NCBI GenBank assembly: GCA_027026295.1
Contig: JALVOR010000353.1
Span: forward strand, 1,358 to 8,838
From: Anaerolineales bacterium
GTDB lineage: Bacteria > Chloroflexota > Anaerolineae > Anaerolineales > DRMV01
Length of the DNA stretch: 7,481 nt
Direction of reading: 5' to 3'
Shown: in pieces, positions 1 through 5,382 of the stretch
Layout: the number at the start of each line of letters is the position of its first letter
Numbering within the stretch: the first letter of the stretch is position 1
Made by a program: the position numbers and the translations under genes
The notes under the pieces: generated by a model
Told to the model about the DNA's origin: nothing
Databases searched by the model: none
What the model saw: the letters and a program-made list of their open reading frames with translations, nothing else

Positions 1-234
1 CCCCGGGAGCCCCTCGCGGTCCACCACCTGGGCGACTGGGCCCTGTCCATCGTTCGACAGGCCGATCCGCCCATCAACTGCTTCCCCTCGTCCCACTGCG
101 CCGTGGCCACGCTGTCGGCCCTGGCCGGAAAGAACTGGAACAGCCTGAAGGGCCAAGAGCGAGACACGCTGCTCAAGGTCGCGCTCATGCGCCTCGGTCT
201 GCTGAATGCAAATGGAGATGTGGTAACGGAGTAA
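1..234 (+). CDS. 5'-partial ORF: PAP2-like phosphatase fragment joined to an unrelated tail
   Basis: The frame is open from base 1 to the TAA at 232-234 and gives 77 visible residues; the 5' end lies outside the window. Residues about 10-42 contain INCFPSSHCAVA, which matches the C2 signature (PSxH) of membrane PAP2/phosphatidic-acid-phosphatase-type proteins, where that His takes part in phosphoryl transfer. In that family more membrane helices and a second His motif (SRxxxxxHxxxD type) should follow. Instead, after LSALAG the protein continues KNWNSLKGQERDTLLKVALM and stops, with no hydrophobic helix and no second motif. I infer a truncated or chimeric gene, perhaps made when the neighbouring element arrived. 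The last codons are also more AT-rich than the very GC-rich first part. It converges on the integrase gene, with only 3 bp between the two stop codons. Alternatives are a short protein family that I do not recognise, or an assembly join. Coding is fairly likely; function is uncertain and probably not an active phosphatase. Confidence 0.5.
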   Translation, partial: PREPLAVHHLGDWALSIVRQADPPINCFPSSHCAVATLSALAGKNWNSLKGQERDTLLKVALMRLGLLNANGDVVTE

Positions 235-237
235 TTT

Positions 238-1170
238 CTAAAGCCACCGGTCGGCGGGTGAGGCCCGGCGATGGGCTGTCTCCACATCGGCCTGCACGAT
301 GTGGAGGTACCAGCGCACCATGTCAAGGGTAGCATGGCCTAAAATGCGCTGAAGGGTGAAAATATCGCCCCCACCGCGAAGGTACTCAATGGCAAAGGTG
401 TGCCGAAAGCGGTGGGGGTGCGTGTTTGGCACGCCTGCGGCTTTGCCGAGGCGGTGAAGCAGGTCGCGGACGGATTTGGGGGTGAGGTTGAAGAGACTAT
501 CGGATGGATCTAAATCAGGGAGTGACGCCAGGTAGCGCCAGAGCGCCTGGCGCGCTGTTTTGCCCAGGGGGATGACGCGGGCGCGGGATTTGCGGCCAGA
601 GCCAAAGGGACGGATGTGCAGTTCGCCGACTTCCAGGCGCACATCGGCCACTTTCAGGCGGCAGAGTTCGCCGACGCGGATGCCGGTATCCAGAAGCAGG
701 ATGATGAGCGCGGTGTTCCGCTTCCAAGTGGGGCGGCGGACGCGGCGGTTGGCGTGCTGGGTATACTCGGTGGCGTGGAGCAGGCGGCGCATTTCGTCGA
801 GCGTGAAAGGCACGGGCTGGATGCGCTGGATTTTGAGCAGGTGCAGGCCGCTGGCGGGGTTGCGCTTGATGTAGCCTTCCTGCTGCGCCCAGGCGAAGAA
901 CGCCCGAATGGCTTTGATGCGGTTGTTGATTGCCCAGTCGGAAAGGGGTTGCCCCTGGCGGGTGGAGGCGCGCACCCGCGGCGGGATGTATTCGGTGCGC
1001 AGGTGGTGGATGTAGCGCTGGAGGTCGGCGGCGGTGATGCGTTCCACCGGCGGGTCGTTGAGATACTGAGCCAGGTGGTTGAGGGCTTTGCGGTAGAGGT
1101 CGGTTGTGGCCTGGGCGTGGGTAAGCCGGTAGACGAGGGTGAAGCCGTGGATGGCTTTTCTTAAAAACAT
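238..1170 (-). CDS. Tyrosine recombinase / phage-type integrase
   Basis: A complete 310-residue site-specific recombinase of the XerC/D and phage integrase family. The N-terminal SAM-like core-binding domain spans about residues 8-105 and the catalytic domain about 120-300. The full active-site set is visible: Arg165 in DTGIRVGEL, Lys194 in the basic beta-hairpin GSGRKSRARVIPL, His253 and Arg256 in PHRFRHTFA, His279 in LGHA, and the nucleophile Tyr288 in RWYLHI. It should therefore be active, cutting and rejoining DNA through a 3'-phosphotyrosine. The ATG at 1170 is chosen because the N-terminal domain needs the full length and GAGGT lies 8 nt upstream; that Shine-Dalgarno sits inside an inverted repeat. 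The gene is on the same strand as, and downstream of, tRNA-Gly, which suggests an element integrated at the tRNA 3' end and extending leftwards. I see no excisionase or cargo gene, so it may be a solitary remnant. It is not chromosomal xerC/xerD judging by this context, although that is inference. Confidence 0.93.
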   Translation of the reverse strand: MFLRKAIHGFTLVYRLTHAQATTDLYRKALNHLAQYLNDPPVERITAADLQRYIHHLRTEYIPPRVRASTRQGQPLSDWAINNRIKAIRAFFAWAQQEGYIKRNPASGLHLLKIQRIQPVPFTLDEMRRLLHATEYTQHANRRVRRPTWKRNTALIILLLDTGIRVGELCRLKVADVRLEVGELHIRPFGSGRKSRARVIPLGKTARQALWRYLASLPDLDPSDSLFNLTPKSVRDLLHRLGKAAGVPNTHPHRFRHTFAIEYLRGGGDIFTLQRILGHATLDMVRWYLHIVQADVETAHRRASPADRWL

Positions 1171-1224
1171 AGGCTACTACCTCATATCAGGGAACGAGAA
1201 GCGTTCTACTTGAGGTAGTAGCCT
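1171..1224 (-). promoter_or_regulatory. 54-bp inverted repeat at the integrase start (leader hairpin holding the Shine-Dalgarno)
   Basis: Perfect 14-bp arms AGGCTACTACCTCA (1171-1184) and TGAGGTAGTAGCCT (1211-1224) flank a 26-nt spacer. The spacer holds a nearly concentric second inverted repeat, GAACG (1192-1196) and CGTTC (1202-1206). Read on the minus strand, the distal arm contains GAGGT (1183-1179), 8 nt before the integrase ATG, so folding of the RNA would bury the ribosome binding site. The stem is followed directly by ATGTTTTT, so it could also act as an intrinsic terminator or attenuator for transcripts leaving the tRNA-Gly gene. A DNA-level role (operator or recombinase binding site) is equally possible. 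The repeat is seen directly; its roles are inferred. Confidence 0.8.
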
Positions 1225-1230
1225 GGATGT

Positions 1231-1253
1231 TGCGCCAGTGGTTACTGCGCCAG
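1231..1253. repeat. Short direct repeat TGCGCCAG between the tRNA and the integrase leader
   Basis: TGCGCCAG occurs at 1231-1238 and 1246-1253, 15 bp start to start, in the 33 bp between the inverted repeat and the tRNA 3' end. Short direct repeats next to an integrase core site can be arm-type or accessory-protein sites, but two 8-bp copies are weak evidence. Confidence 0.35.
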
Positions 1254-1257
1254 CTTG

Positions 1258-1329
1258 AGCGGGCGACGGGACTCGAACCCGCGAATGGTAGCTTGGGAAG
1301 CTACTGCCTTACCACTTGGCGACGCCCGC
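1258..1329 (-). tRNA. tRNA-Gly (anticodon CCC)
   Basis: A 72-nt cloverleaf reads from 1329 to 1258. The acceptor stem GCGGGCG/CGCCCGC is perfect; the D stem is GCC/GGC around AAGTGGTAA; the anticodon stem GTAGC/GCTAC closes the loop TTCCCAA with anticodon CCC (1297-1295). The variable region has 5 nt, and the T arm is GCGGG-TTCGAGT-CCCGT with one G-U pair. The discriminator base is U, and CCA is not encoded. It would decode GGG glycine codons. The gene is preceded by a near-consensus promoter, and its 3' end faces the integrase, so it is the likely integration target. The tRNA is intact, as expected when an integrating element restores the 3' part. Confidence 0.95.
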
Positions 1330-1342
1330 AGGTGCGGTGACA

Positions 1343-1371
1343 ATTTTAGCCATCGTGAGGGGATTTGTCAA
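1343..1371 (-). promoter_or_regulatory. Sigma-70-type promoter of tRNA-Gly
   Basis: On the minus strand TTGACA (1371-1366, perfect -35) is followed after exactly 17 nt by TAAAAT (1348-1343, five of six matches to TATAAT). The -10 ends 13 nt before the first base of the mature tRNA, so transcription would begin just upstream of it. The promoter sits in the 58-bp gap below the stop of the P-loop gene. No comparable promoter is visible between the tRNA and the integrase, so read-through from here may also express the integrase. Confidence 0.8.
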
Positions 1372-1387
1372 TGAAAACGCGCGCCCG

Positions 1388-1768
1388 TCAATCGACTTCT
1401 TGCTCGCTGTGGGGCGCGGCGGGCATTGCCTTTGCTAGGAAATCCAGCACGCGCGCCGCCACTTCGTCGGGGGTGAGACCGTCGGTCAGCAGATAGAAGT
1501 CGGCATGTTCACGCGCGTGGCGCAAGCGGTGCTGCTGCTCGGCGTAGTCGCTTTCCTGCCACGGCATTGGGCGGCGGCGGTTCGATTCTTCAAAGGATAC
1601 GTCCAGAAAGATCAGGATGTCAGGGTTGGTCAGGCGCTGCCACATGTGGGGGACGTAAGAATGTTCCTGGGCGATGTGCTTGATGTGGTAGCCGCGAGAT
1701 GCCAGGTTGTGGATAAGGGTGCTTTTGCCGGCGGCACAGGGGCCGACCACGCCTATGACTGGTTTCAT
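1388..1768 (-). CDS. Small P-loop NTPase, nucleotide-kinase-like
   Basis: A 126-residue protein opening with beta-strand KPVIGVVG and a Walker A loop GPCAAGKST (residues 9-17). ILIFLDVS (51-58) forms a hydrophobic strand ending in Asp56, as in small nucleotide and nucleoside kinases. RRRPMP (64-69) resembles a short Arg-rich lid, and the end (HADFYLLTDGLTPDEVAARVLDFL) resembles the closing helix region of dNMP-kinase-like proteins. It is much shorter than thymidylate or adenylate kinase (about 200 residues), so the substrate is unknown; I would not call it a specific kinase. Its ATG overlaps the TGA of the upstream phosphatase gene by 4 bp (ATGA), implying translational coupling and a shared task. 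No signal peptide or membrane segment is seen. Alternatives are an ATP- or GTP-binding regulator of the phosphatase, or a small-molecule kinase. Confidence 0.78.
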   Translation of the reverse strand: MKPVIGVVGPCAAGKSTLIHNLASRGYHIKHIAQEHSYVPHMWQRLTNPDILIFLDVSFEESNRRRPMPWQESDYAEQQHRLRHAREHADFYLLTDGLTPDEVAARVLDFLAKAMPAAPHSEQEVD

Positions 1769-2493
1769 AACGGCAGCCGGACAAGCATGCGGCGCACGCG
1801 AGGCTCTTCCTTTTTGGCAGTAACCTGGAGGGCAACAACGCTGATATCGTCGCCAGGGCGGTTTTGGTCGAGCCGCAAGGCTTTTTGCAACAGAGTTTCG
1901 GCGATTTGCTCGGCGGTGGGGTGGGCTTCGTCCTCTTCGTCTTCATTCAAGCCGGTGAAAAGGGCGTGCAAAGTGGTTGCTACATCCATTTTGTGCCCGT
2001 AACGCACCCCGGCATGCACCACGCCATCGGTGAACATCACCACCGTCATGCCAAGTTCCAGCGGGAGTTCGGTCACTACCGGGCGAGTGTCCCGATAAAT
2101 GCCTACCGGCACGCTGTCTTCGGCGAGATTGTGCAGGTTGCCGCCGGCATGCACCAGCACCGGTGCGGGGTTGTTGCGGGTGACGACCAGGGTGCGGGTG
2201 TGCATGTCTACGGAAAGGATGTTGAGGGTGGCTTGCACCCGCCCCTGTCGCTCGGTGAAGAGATAATCGGAAGCCGCCCGCGCGGCTGCACCGTCGCGCA
2301 CGCCTTCTGCCAGCAGGCTGATGACCTTGCGCACCACCATGTTGGAAACCCGCTTGGCGCCGCGCCCTGAACTTTGCCCGTCGGCAAGGACGACCGAAAG
2401 CCCGCCGTTGGGGCGCTCGACGATTTCCAGCGTGTCGCCGCTTTCCGAAACCGCATATTTCTTGACTTTGGCTACGGCAATTTGTATTTCCAT
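1765..2493 (-). CDS. SpoIIE/PP2C-family serine phosphatase
   Basis: Predicted 242-residue cytosolic, metal-dependent protein phosphatase of the SpoIIE/RsbU/RsbX branch of the PP2C fold. Metal-binding signatures are visible in order: SESGD (Asp20), VVLADGQSSG (Asp38), VVMFTDGVVHAG (Asp156) and RPGDDISVVALQV (Asp215/Asp216). Such enzymes usually dephosphorylate phosphoserine on anti-sigma-factor antagonists or related signalling proteins, but this one lacks a PAS, GAF, HAMP or receiver domain and is a bare catalytic domain. An acidic stretch (NEDEEDEA, 183-190) sits in a surface insert. I chose the ATG at 2493 because the conserved-looking protein begins MEIQIAVAKVKKYA and a -10-like TACAAT lies just upstream; an in-frame ATG at 2511 would add six residues. 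The P-loop gene follows with a 4-bp overlap. The phosphatase family is secure; the target is unknown, as no anti-sigma or antagonist gene is in the window. Confidence 0.9.
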   Translation of the reverse strand: MEIQIAVAKVKKYAVSESGDTLEIVERPNGGLSVVLADGQSSGRGAKRVSNMVVRKVISLLAEGVRDGAAARAASDYLFTERQGRVQATLNILSVDMHTRTLVVTRNNPAPVLVHAGGNLHNLAEDSVPVGIYRDTRPVVTELPLELGMTVVMFTDGVVHAGVRYGHKMDVATTLHALFTGLNEDEEDEAHPTAEQIAETLLQKALRLDQNRPGDDISVVALQVTAKKEEPRVRRMLVRLPL

Positions 2494-2499
2494 ACTTCT

Positions 2500-2505
2500 A
2501 TTGTA
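2500..2505 (-). promoter_or_regulatory. Possible -10 element of the phosphatase operon
   Basis: TACAAT on the minus strand (five of six matches to TATAAT) ends 6 nt before the ATG at 2493. Initiation about 7 nt downstream would make the message leaderless, consistent with the lack of a properly spaced Shine-Dalgarno (AGAAG is only 1 nt from the ATG). No good -35 hexamer is seen 16-18 nt upstream, so this is tentative. Confidence 0.35.
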
Positions 2506-2604
2506 ACGCATCTTCGGGTATGCTTAAGGTGCCTTTTGGCGTGCAAGACATCCTCGCGTGCTGATTTTGCATTTCGGTGCGCCTGTTTGCAGACGAGGTG
2601 CGTG

Positions 2605-3474
2605 TTGAAACGATGGCTTTCGTGGCAAAACGTGCGAGATTACGCCTACCTTACTGTAGGCGCATTGTTGCTGGCGCTTTCGCTGGACTTGTTCCTGGTG
2701 CCGGCGCATTTGGCGAGCGGCGGTGTGAGCGGCCTGGCGCAGATTGTCAACCACTATACTGGCTGGCCGATTGGCATGATGTCGCTGATGTTCAACATAC
2801 CGCTCTTTGTGTTGGGCTGGCGTTTTCTTGGCGGCGCGCGCTTTGCCGCTCGCACGGCGGTGACGACGGTTTTGTTTTCTGTGCTGGTCGATGGCCTGGT
2901 GCCGTTCCTGCCGCCTCACGGGCTGACGACGGACCCTGTGCTCAATGTGCTCTACGGCGGCGTAATTGGCGGTGCGGGCGCGGGCTTGATCTATCGCGGG
3001 CGCGGCACCAGCGGCGGTACCGACATCCTCGCCCGCATCCTCACCCGCTGGCGGCACATTCCGGTTTCCCAAAGTTACCTCTTTTCCGACGCGATGGTGA
3101 TGGCGCTGGCCGGGGTGGCTTTTGGCTGGAATCAGGCGCTGTATGCCATTGTGACGCTTTACATCAGCGGTGTGGTGGCCGAGGCCGTCATGGAAGGCTC
3201 GCGAGTGGTGCGCACAGCGCTTATTATCACCGAGCGGCCGGGCGAAGTGGCGGCTGGCATTGTTCACAACCTGGGGCGCGGTGTAACGATTATGGAAGGC
3301 CGCGGCGGCTATACGGGCAGGCGGCGCACGGTGCTTTATTGTGTCGTCACACGCTCGGAGGTTGCTCCCCTCAAAGCCTTTGTGAGGGAAGCCGACGCTA
3401 AGGCGTTCATGGTCATCGGCCACGCTGCCGAGGCCTTGGGTGAGGGTTTCCGTTCATGGTATGATGAAATATAG
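2605..3474 (+). CDS. YitT-family membrane protein (YitT plus DUF2179)
   Basis: Predicted 289-residue inner-membrane protein. The first 200 residues are hydrophobic, with about five or six helices (roughly 13-34, 56-76, 84-103, 113-131 and 160-195), and carry family-like motifs: VPAHLASGGVSGLAQI after helix 1 and YRGRGTSGGTDILARIL (130-146). The C-terminal 85 residues (from about 204, ALIITERPGEVA to the end) are a soluble DUF2179-type domain with GRGVTIMEGRGGYTG. The family is widespread, its biochemical role is not established, and transport has been proposed. The frame is open well upstream, so the start is a judgement: TTG at 2605 has GAGG (2595-2598) at 6-nt spacing, while GTG at 2602 has only 3 nt. 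No ATG is suitably placed. It is divergent from the phosphatase and is followed after 40 nt by the beta-helix gene, probably in the same transcript. Confidence 0.9.
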   Translation: MKRWLSWQNVRDYAYLTVGALLLALSLDLFLVPAHLASGGVSGLAQIVNHYTGWPIGMMSLMFNIPLFVLGWRFLGGARFAARTAVTTVLFSVLVDGLVPFLPPHGLTTDPVLNVLYGGVIGGAGAGLIYRGRGTSGGTDILARILTRWRHIPVSQSYLFSDAMVMALAGVAFGWNQALYAIVTLYISGVVAEAVMEGSRVVRTALIITERPGEVAAGIVHNLGRGVTIMEGRGGYTGRRRTVLYCVVTRSEVAPLKAFVREADAKAFMVIGHAAEALGEGFRSWYDEI

Positions 3475-3500
3475 CCGTATTCCTGTTGTTTGTTTTGGTT

Positions 3501-3509
3501 GGAAGGAGG
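3501..3509 (+). promoter_or_regulatory. Strong Shine-Dalgarno deciding the start of the beta-helix gene
   Basis: GGAAGGAGG lies 5 nt before the ATG at 3515 and only 2 nt before the adjacent in-frame ATG at 3512. This favours 3515 and rules out the upstream in-frame start at 3440, inside the YitT gene. Confidence 0.8.
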
Positions 3510-3514
3510 ATATG

Positions 3515-4555
3515 ATGAACAGATGGCTACGCTGGAGCATATTGGCTGGATTGCTGTTGTGGATGACCTTTGCGGTTCCCGCGGCGCAGGCCAAAACGGT
3601 CCAGGGCGATAAAGTGGTGATCGGGGATTCCTACGTTTTGCCCGCGGGGCAAACGCTGGAAGGCGACCTTGTCGTCATTGGCGGGGAAGCCACTGTAGAA
3701 CAGGGTGCCCGTGTAACCGGGAATGTTCGCGTACTGGGCGGCGCGCTTGTTCTGGATGGCACGGTGGAAGGTAATTTTGCTGTGACTGGTGGGCAAGCCA
3801 CAGTGGATGGCACTATTCACGGCAATGTGAAAGTGCTGGGGGGCAACGTCTCTTTTGGCGAGCACGCTGTGGTAGATGGCAAGGTTTACGTTGTCAGCGG
3901 GGATGTGCGCGGGAAGCCCGGAGCGAAAATTCGCATTGTGCTGGCTGGCCCTAATTGGGGATGGCGACACACCTTTGGCCCTAAGGATGCTTCTGTAAGT
4001 TTTCTGGTTCGCTCTGTGTGGCGGGGGATATTGGCGTTCTTGCGGGCAATTGCGCTGGCAGTGCTGGCGGGCGTGGTTTTCCTTTTCCCCGGTGGGCTGG
4101 CGCGTGATGCGATTGCTAAAATGGAAAGCGCTCCGCTGGTGGCGGGCGGCATTGGGCTGCTGATTTTTGCCCTGCTGCCGGTGGTTGTGGTGGCGTTGGT
4201 GATCACTATCGTGCTGATACCGCTGGCGGTGGTGGTAGGCGTTGTCGTGGCCGTGGCGGCGCTGTATGGCTGGCTGGTGTTGGGGCTGTATTTGGGCGAA
4301 AAGATGCTGGCGCAGTTGCACCAATCCTGGCACCCGGCGGGCGTGGCGGCGTTGGGCACGTTCGTGCTCACGTTGCTGGCGGCGCTTGTCAACATTGTGC
4401 CGTGCGTGGGATGGATTCCGGGCTTCCTGGCGGCAGTATTGGGTTTGGGCGCGGTATGTCTGGCGTTGTGGGGAGCCTGGCAGCAGCAGTCTGGCAAAGG
4501 GTTGAGCGGCGGCGACGAGATCGTTGCGGCATCTCCACCTGCTCAAGAAGGGTGA
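3515..4555 (+). CDS. Secreted/membrane protein: bactofilin-like beta-helix plus C-terminal membrane helices
   Basis: A 346-residue envelope protein of unknown function. Residues 1-26 are a signal peptide (basic MNRWLRW, hydrophobic core, AAQA at the probable cleavage site). Residues about 30-130 form short beta-rich turns of 17-19 residues with recurring GN/GD-V-VxGG units (GDLVVIGGEATV, GNVRVLGGALVL, GNFAVTGGQATV, GNVKVLGGNVSF), like the polymer-forming beta-helix of bactofilins. Residues 165-325 are strongly hydrophobic, with about four or five helices, including LPVVVVALVITIVLIPLAVV and NIVPCVGWIPGFLAAVLGLG. The last 20 residues are polar. The beta-helix would lie outside the cytoplasm, unlike classical cytosolic bactofilins. 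The gene follows yitT after 40 nt with a strong ribosome binding site and ends at a hairpin terminator. I recognise the architecture but know no established role; envelope scaffolding is only a guess. Confidence 0.85.
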   Translation: MNRWLRWSILAGLLLWMTFAVPAAQAKTVQGDKVVIGDSYVLPAGQTLEGDLVVIGGEATVEQGARVTGNVRVLGGALVLDGTVEGNFAVTGGQATVDGTIHGNVKVLGGNVSFGEHAVVDGKVYVVSGDVRGKPGAKIRIVLAGPNWGWRHTFGPKDASVSFLVRSVWRGILAFLRAIALAVLAGVVFLFPGGLARDAIAKMESAPLVAGGIGLLIFALLPVVVVALVITIVLIPLAVVVGVVVAVAALYGWLVLGLYLGEKMLAQLHQSWHPAGVAALGTFVLTLLAALVNIVPCVGWIPGFLAAVLGLGAVCLALWGAWQQQSGKGLSGGDEIVAASPPAQEG

Positions 4556-4561
4556 AAACGA

Positions 4562-4593
4562 AAACGGGCGAGGTCACTCCTCCTCGCCCGTTT
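4562..4593. terminator. Bidirectional intrinsic terminator between the beta-helix gene and trmB
   Basis: A perfect 12-bp stem AAACGGGCGAGG (4562-4573) / CCTCGCCCGTTT (4582-4593) with an 8-nt loop. It is followed on the plus strand by GTTTTTGG, and on the minus strand by further T-rich sequence (CGTTTTC). It begins 7 nt after the stop of the plus-strand gene, and the trmB stop codon (4576-4574) falls in its loop, so one hairpin serves both convergent genes. Confidence 0.88.
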
Positions 4594-5359
4594 GTTTTTG
4601 GAAGAACATCTGCTGGATGGGAATACCGCGCTCGCGGCACCAGATTTGTCGGCTGGTGGGCGGCGCATCGGCAAAGTGACTTGCCAGCGCCGGGTTGTGA
4701 GGCAGGAAGGCGGATTCGGCGGCGACCAGTGTTTGCACGAATTCGGGGTAGCCCTCCACGTCGGTTTCCACCCGCAGCACGCCGCCGGGTTTGAGTTTGC
4801 GCGCCAGCACAGCCAGAAACCACGGCGCAATGAGCCGCTTGGCCTGGTGTTTGGGCTTCCACCACGGGTCGGGCATGAGGATGTGGAACACTTCAACGCT
4901 TGCGTTGGGGATGACCTCGGGAATGACCACCCGCGCGTCGTTATCGCTTACCCAGAGATTTTCCACGCCATGCTTCTGGGCACGTTCGAACATGCGGCGG
5001 GCGTACTTCCAGCGTGTTTCGAGGGCGAAGAAATGGCGCTCGGGGTGCTGCCGCGCCCACGCCGTGATGAATCGCCCGTCGCCTGCGCCGATTTCCACTT
5101 CTAACGGCGCGGCGGTCAGGAAGGCTGCAAGGCGTTGCTGGTGTTCGGGGGAAGACAGACCGTGACGATACCACGGCGCGGGCTCGGCGGGGTGGGGGTG
5201 TCGCCAGCGGGGCTTGCGTTGCGGGTCGCCCCCAATCAGCCCTTTGCCGCGTTCCTCTTGCTGCAGCCAGATGGCTGCCATTTCTTCAGGATCGAGAGAT
5301 AACTTGCCCCGCCCACGCCGCATGGTGCCGCGGGCTTTGCTTTTGAAAGCGTTGCTCAT
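4574..5359 (-). CDS. trmB: tRNA (guanine-N7)-methyltransferase TrmB
   Basis: A 261-residue SAM-dependent methyltransferase that makes m7G at position 46 of tRNA variable loops. The Rossmann SAM motif is LEVEIGAGDGRF (86-97); ALETRWKYARR (112-122) is the second-strand region; VFHILMPDPWWKPKHQAKRL (157-176) is the diagnostic TrmB segment (usual form FPDPWPKKRHxKRR) with catalytic Asp164; LKPGGVLRVETDVEGY (189-204) follows. The first 60 residues are a basic, low-complexity extension (SKARGTMRRGRGKL) that makes the protein longer than typical bacterial TrmB (roughly 210-240). ATG 5359 is the chosen start; an in-frame GTG at 5401 falls in the loop of a terminator-like hairpin. No convincing Shine-Dalgarno precedes 5359 and no promoter is clear in the 68-bp gap, so expression may rely on read-through past the hairpin. 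The function call is firm. Confidence 0.93.
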   Translation of the reverse strand: MSNAFKSKARGTMRRGRGKLSLDPEEMAAIWLQQEERGKGLIGGDPQRKPRWRHPHPAEPAPWYRHGLSSPEHQQRLAAFLTAAPLEVEIGAGDGRFITAWARQHPERHFFALETRWKYARRMFERAQKHGVENLWVSDNDARVVIPEVIPNASVEVFHILMPDPWWKPKHQAKRLIAPWFLAVLARKLKPGGVLRVETDVEGYPEFVQTLVAAESAFLPHNPALASHFADAPPTSRQIWCRERGIPIQQMFFQKQTGEEE

Positions 5360-5382
5360 GGTGGTGGTTTCTTGAGGCGCGC

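Noticed and set aside
616..1164. 182-residue open frame on the plus strand opposite the integrase
   Set aside because: It is fully antisense to a recombinase with all catalytic residues and has no recognisable motif; it is long only because of high GC content.
1211..1221. TGAGGTAGTAG is identical to the first 11 nt of animal let-7 microRNA
   Set aside because: This is coincidence in a bacterial genome; the sequence is explained as one arm of the integrase leader repeat.
1505..2370. Plus-strand open frames of 165 and 168 residues opposite the phosphatase and P-loop genes
   Set aside because: They are shadows of two genes with clear motifs and have no ribosome binding sites or domains.
2524..3423. 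Minus-strand open frame of 299 residues opposite the YitT gene
   Set aside because: It is a composition artefact with no motif, opposite a clear YitT/DUF2179 protein.
3660..3910. Possible tandem DNA repeat in the beta-helix gene
   Set aside because: The periodicity is at protein level (17-19 residue turns) with diverged DNA, so it is a structural repeat and not a DNA tandem array.
3527..4546. Minus-strand open frame of 339 residues opposite the beta-helix gene
   Set aside because: The product is Gln/His/Arg-rich low-complexity sequence, typical of a reverse-complement shadow; the plus-strand gene has a signal peptide and a strong SD.
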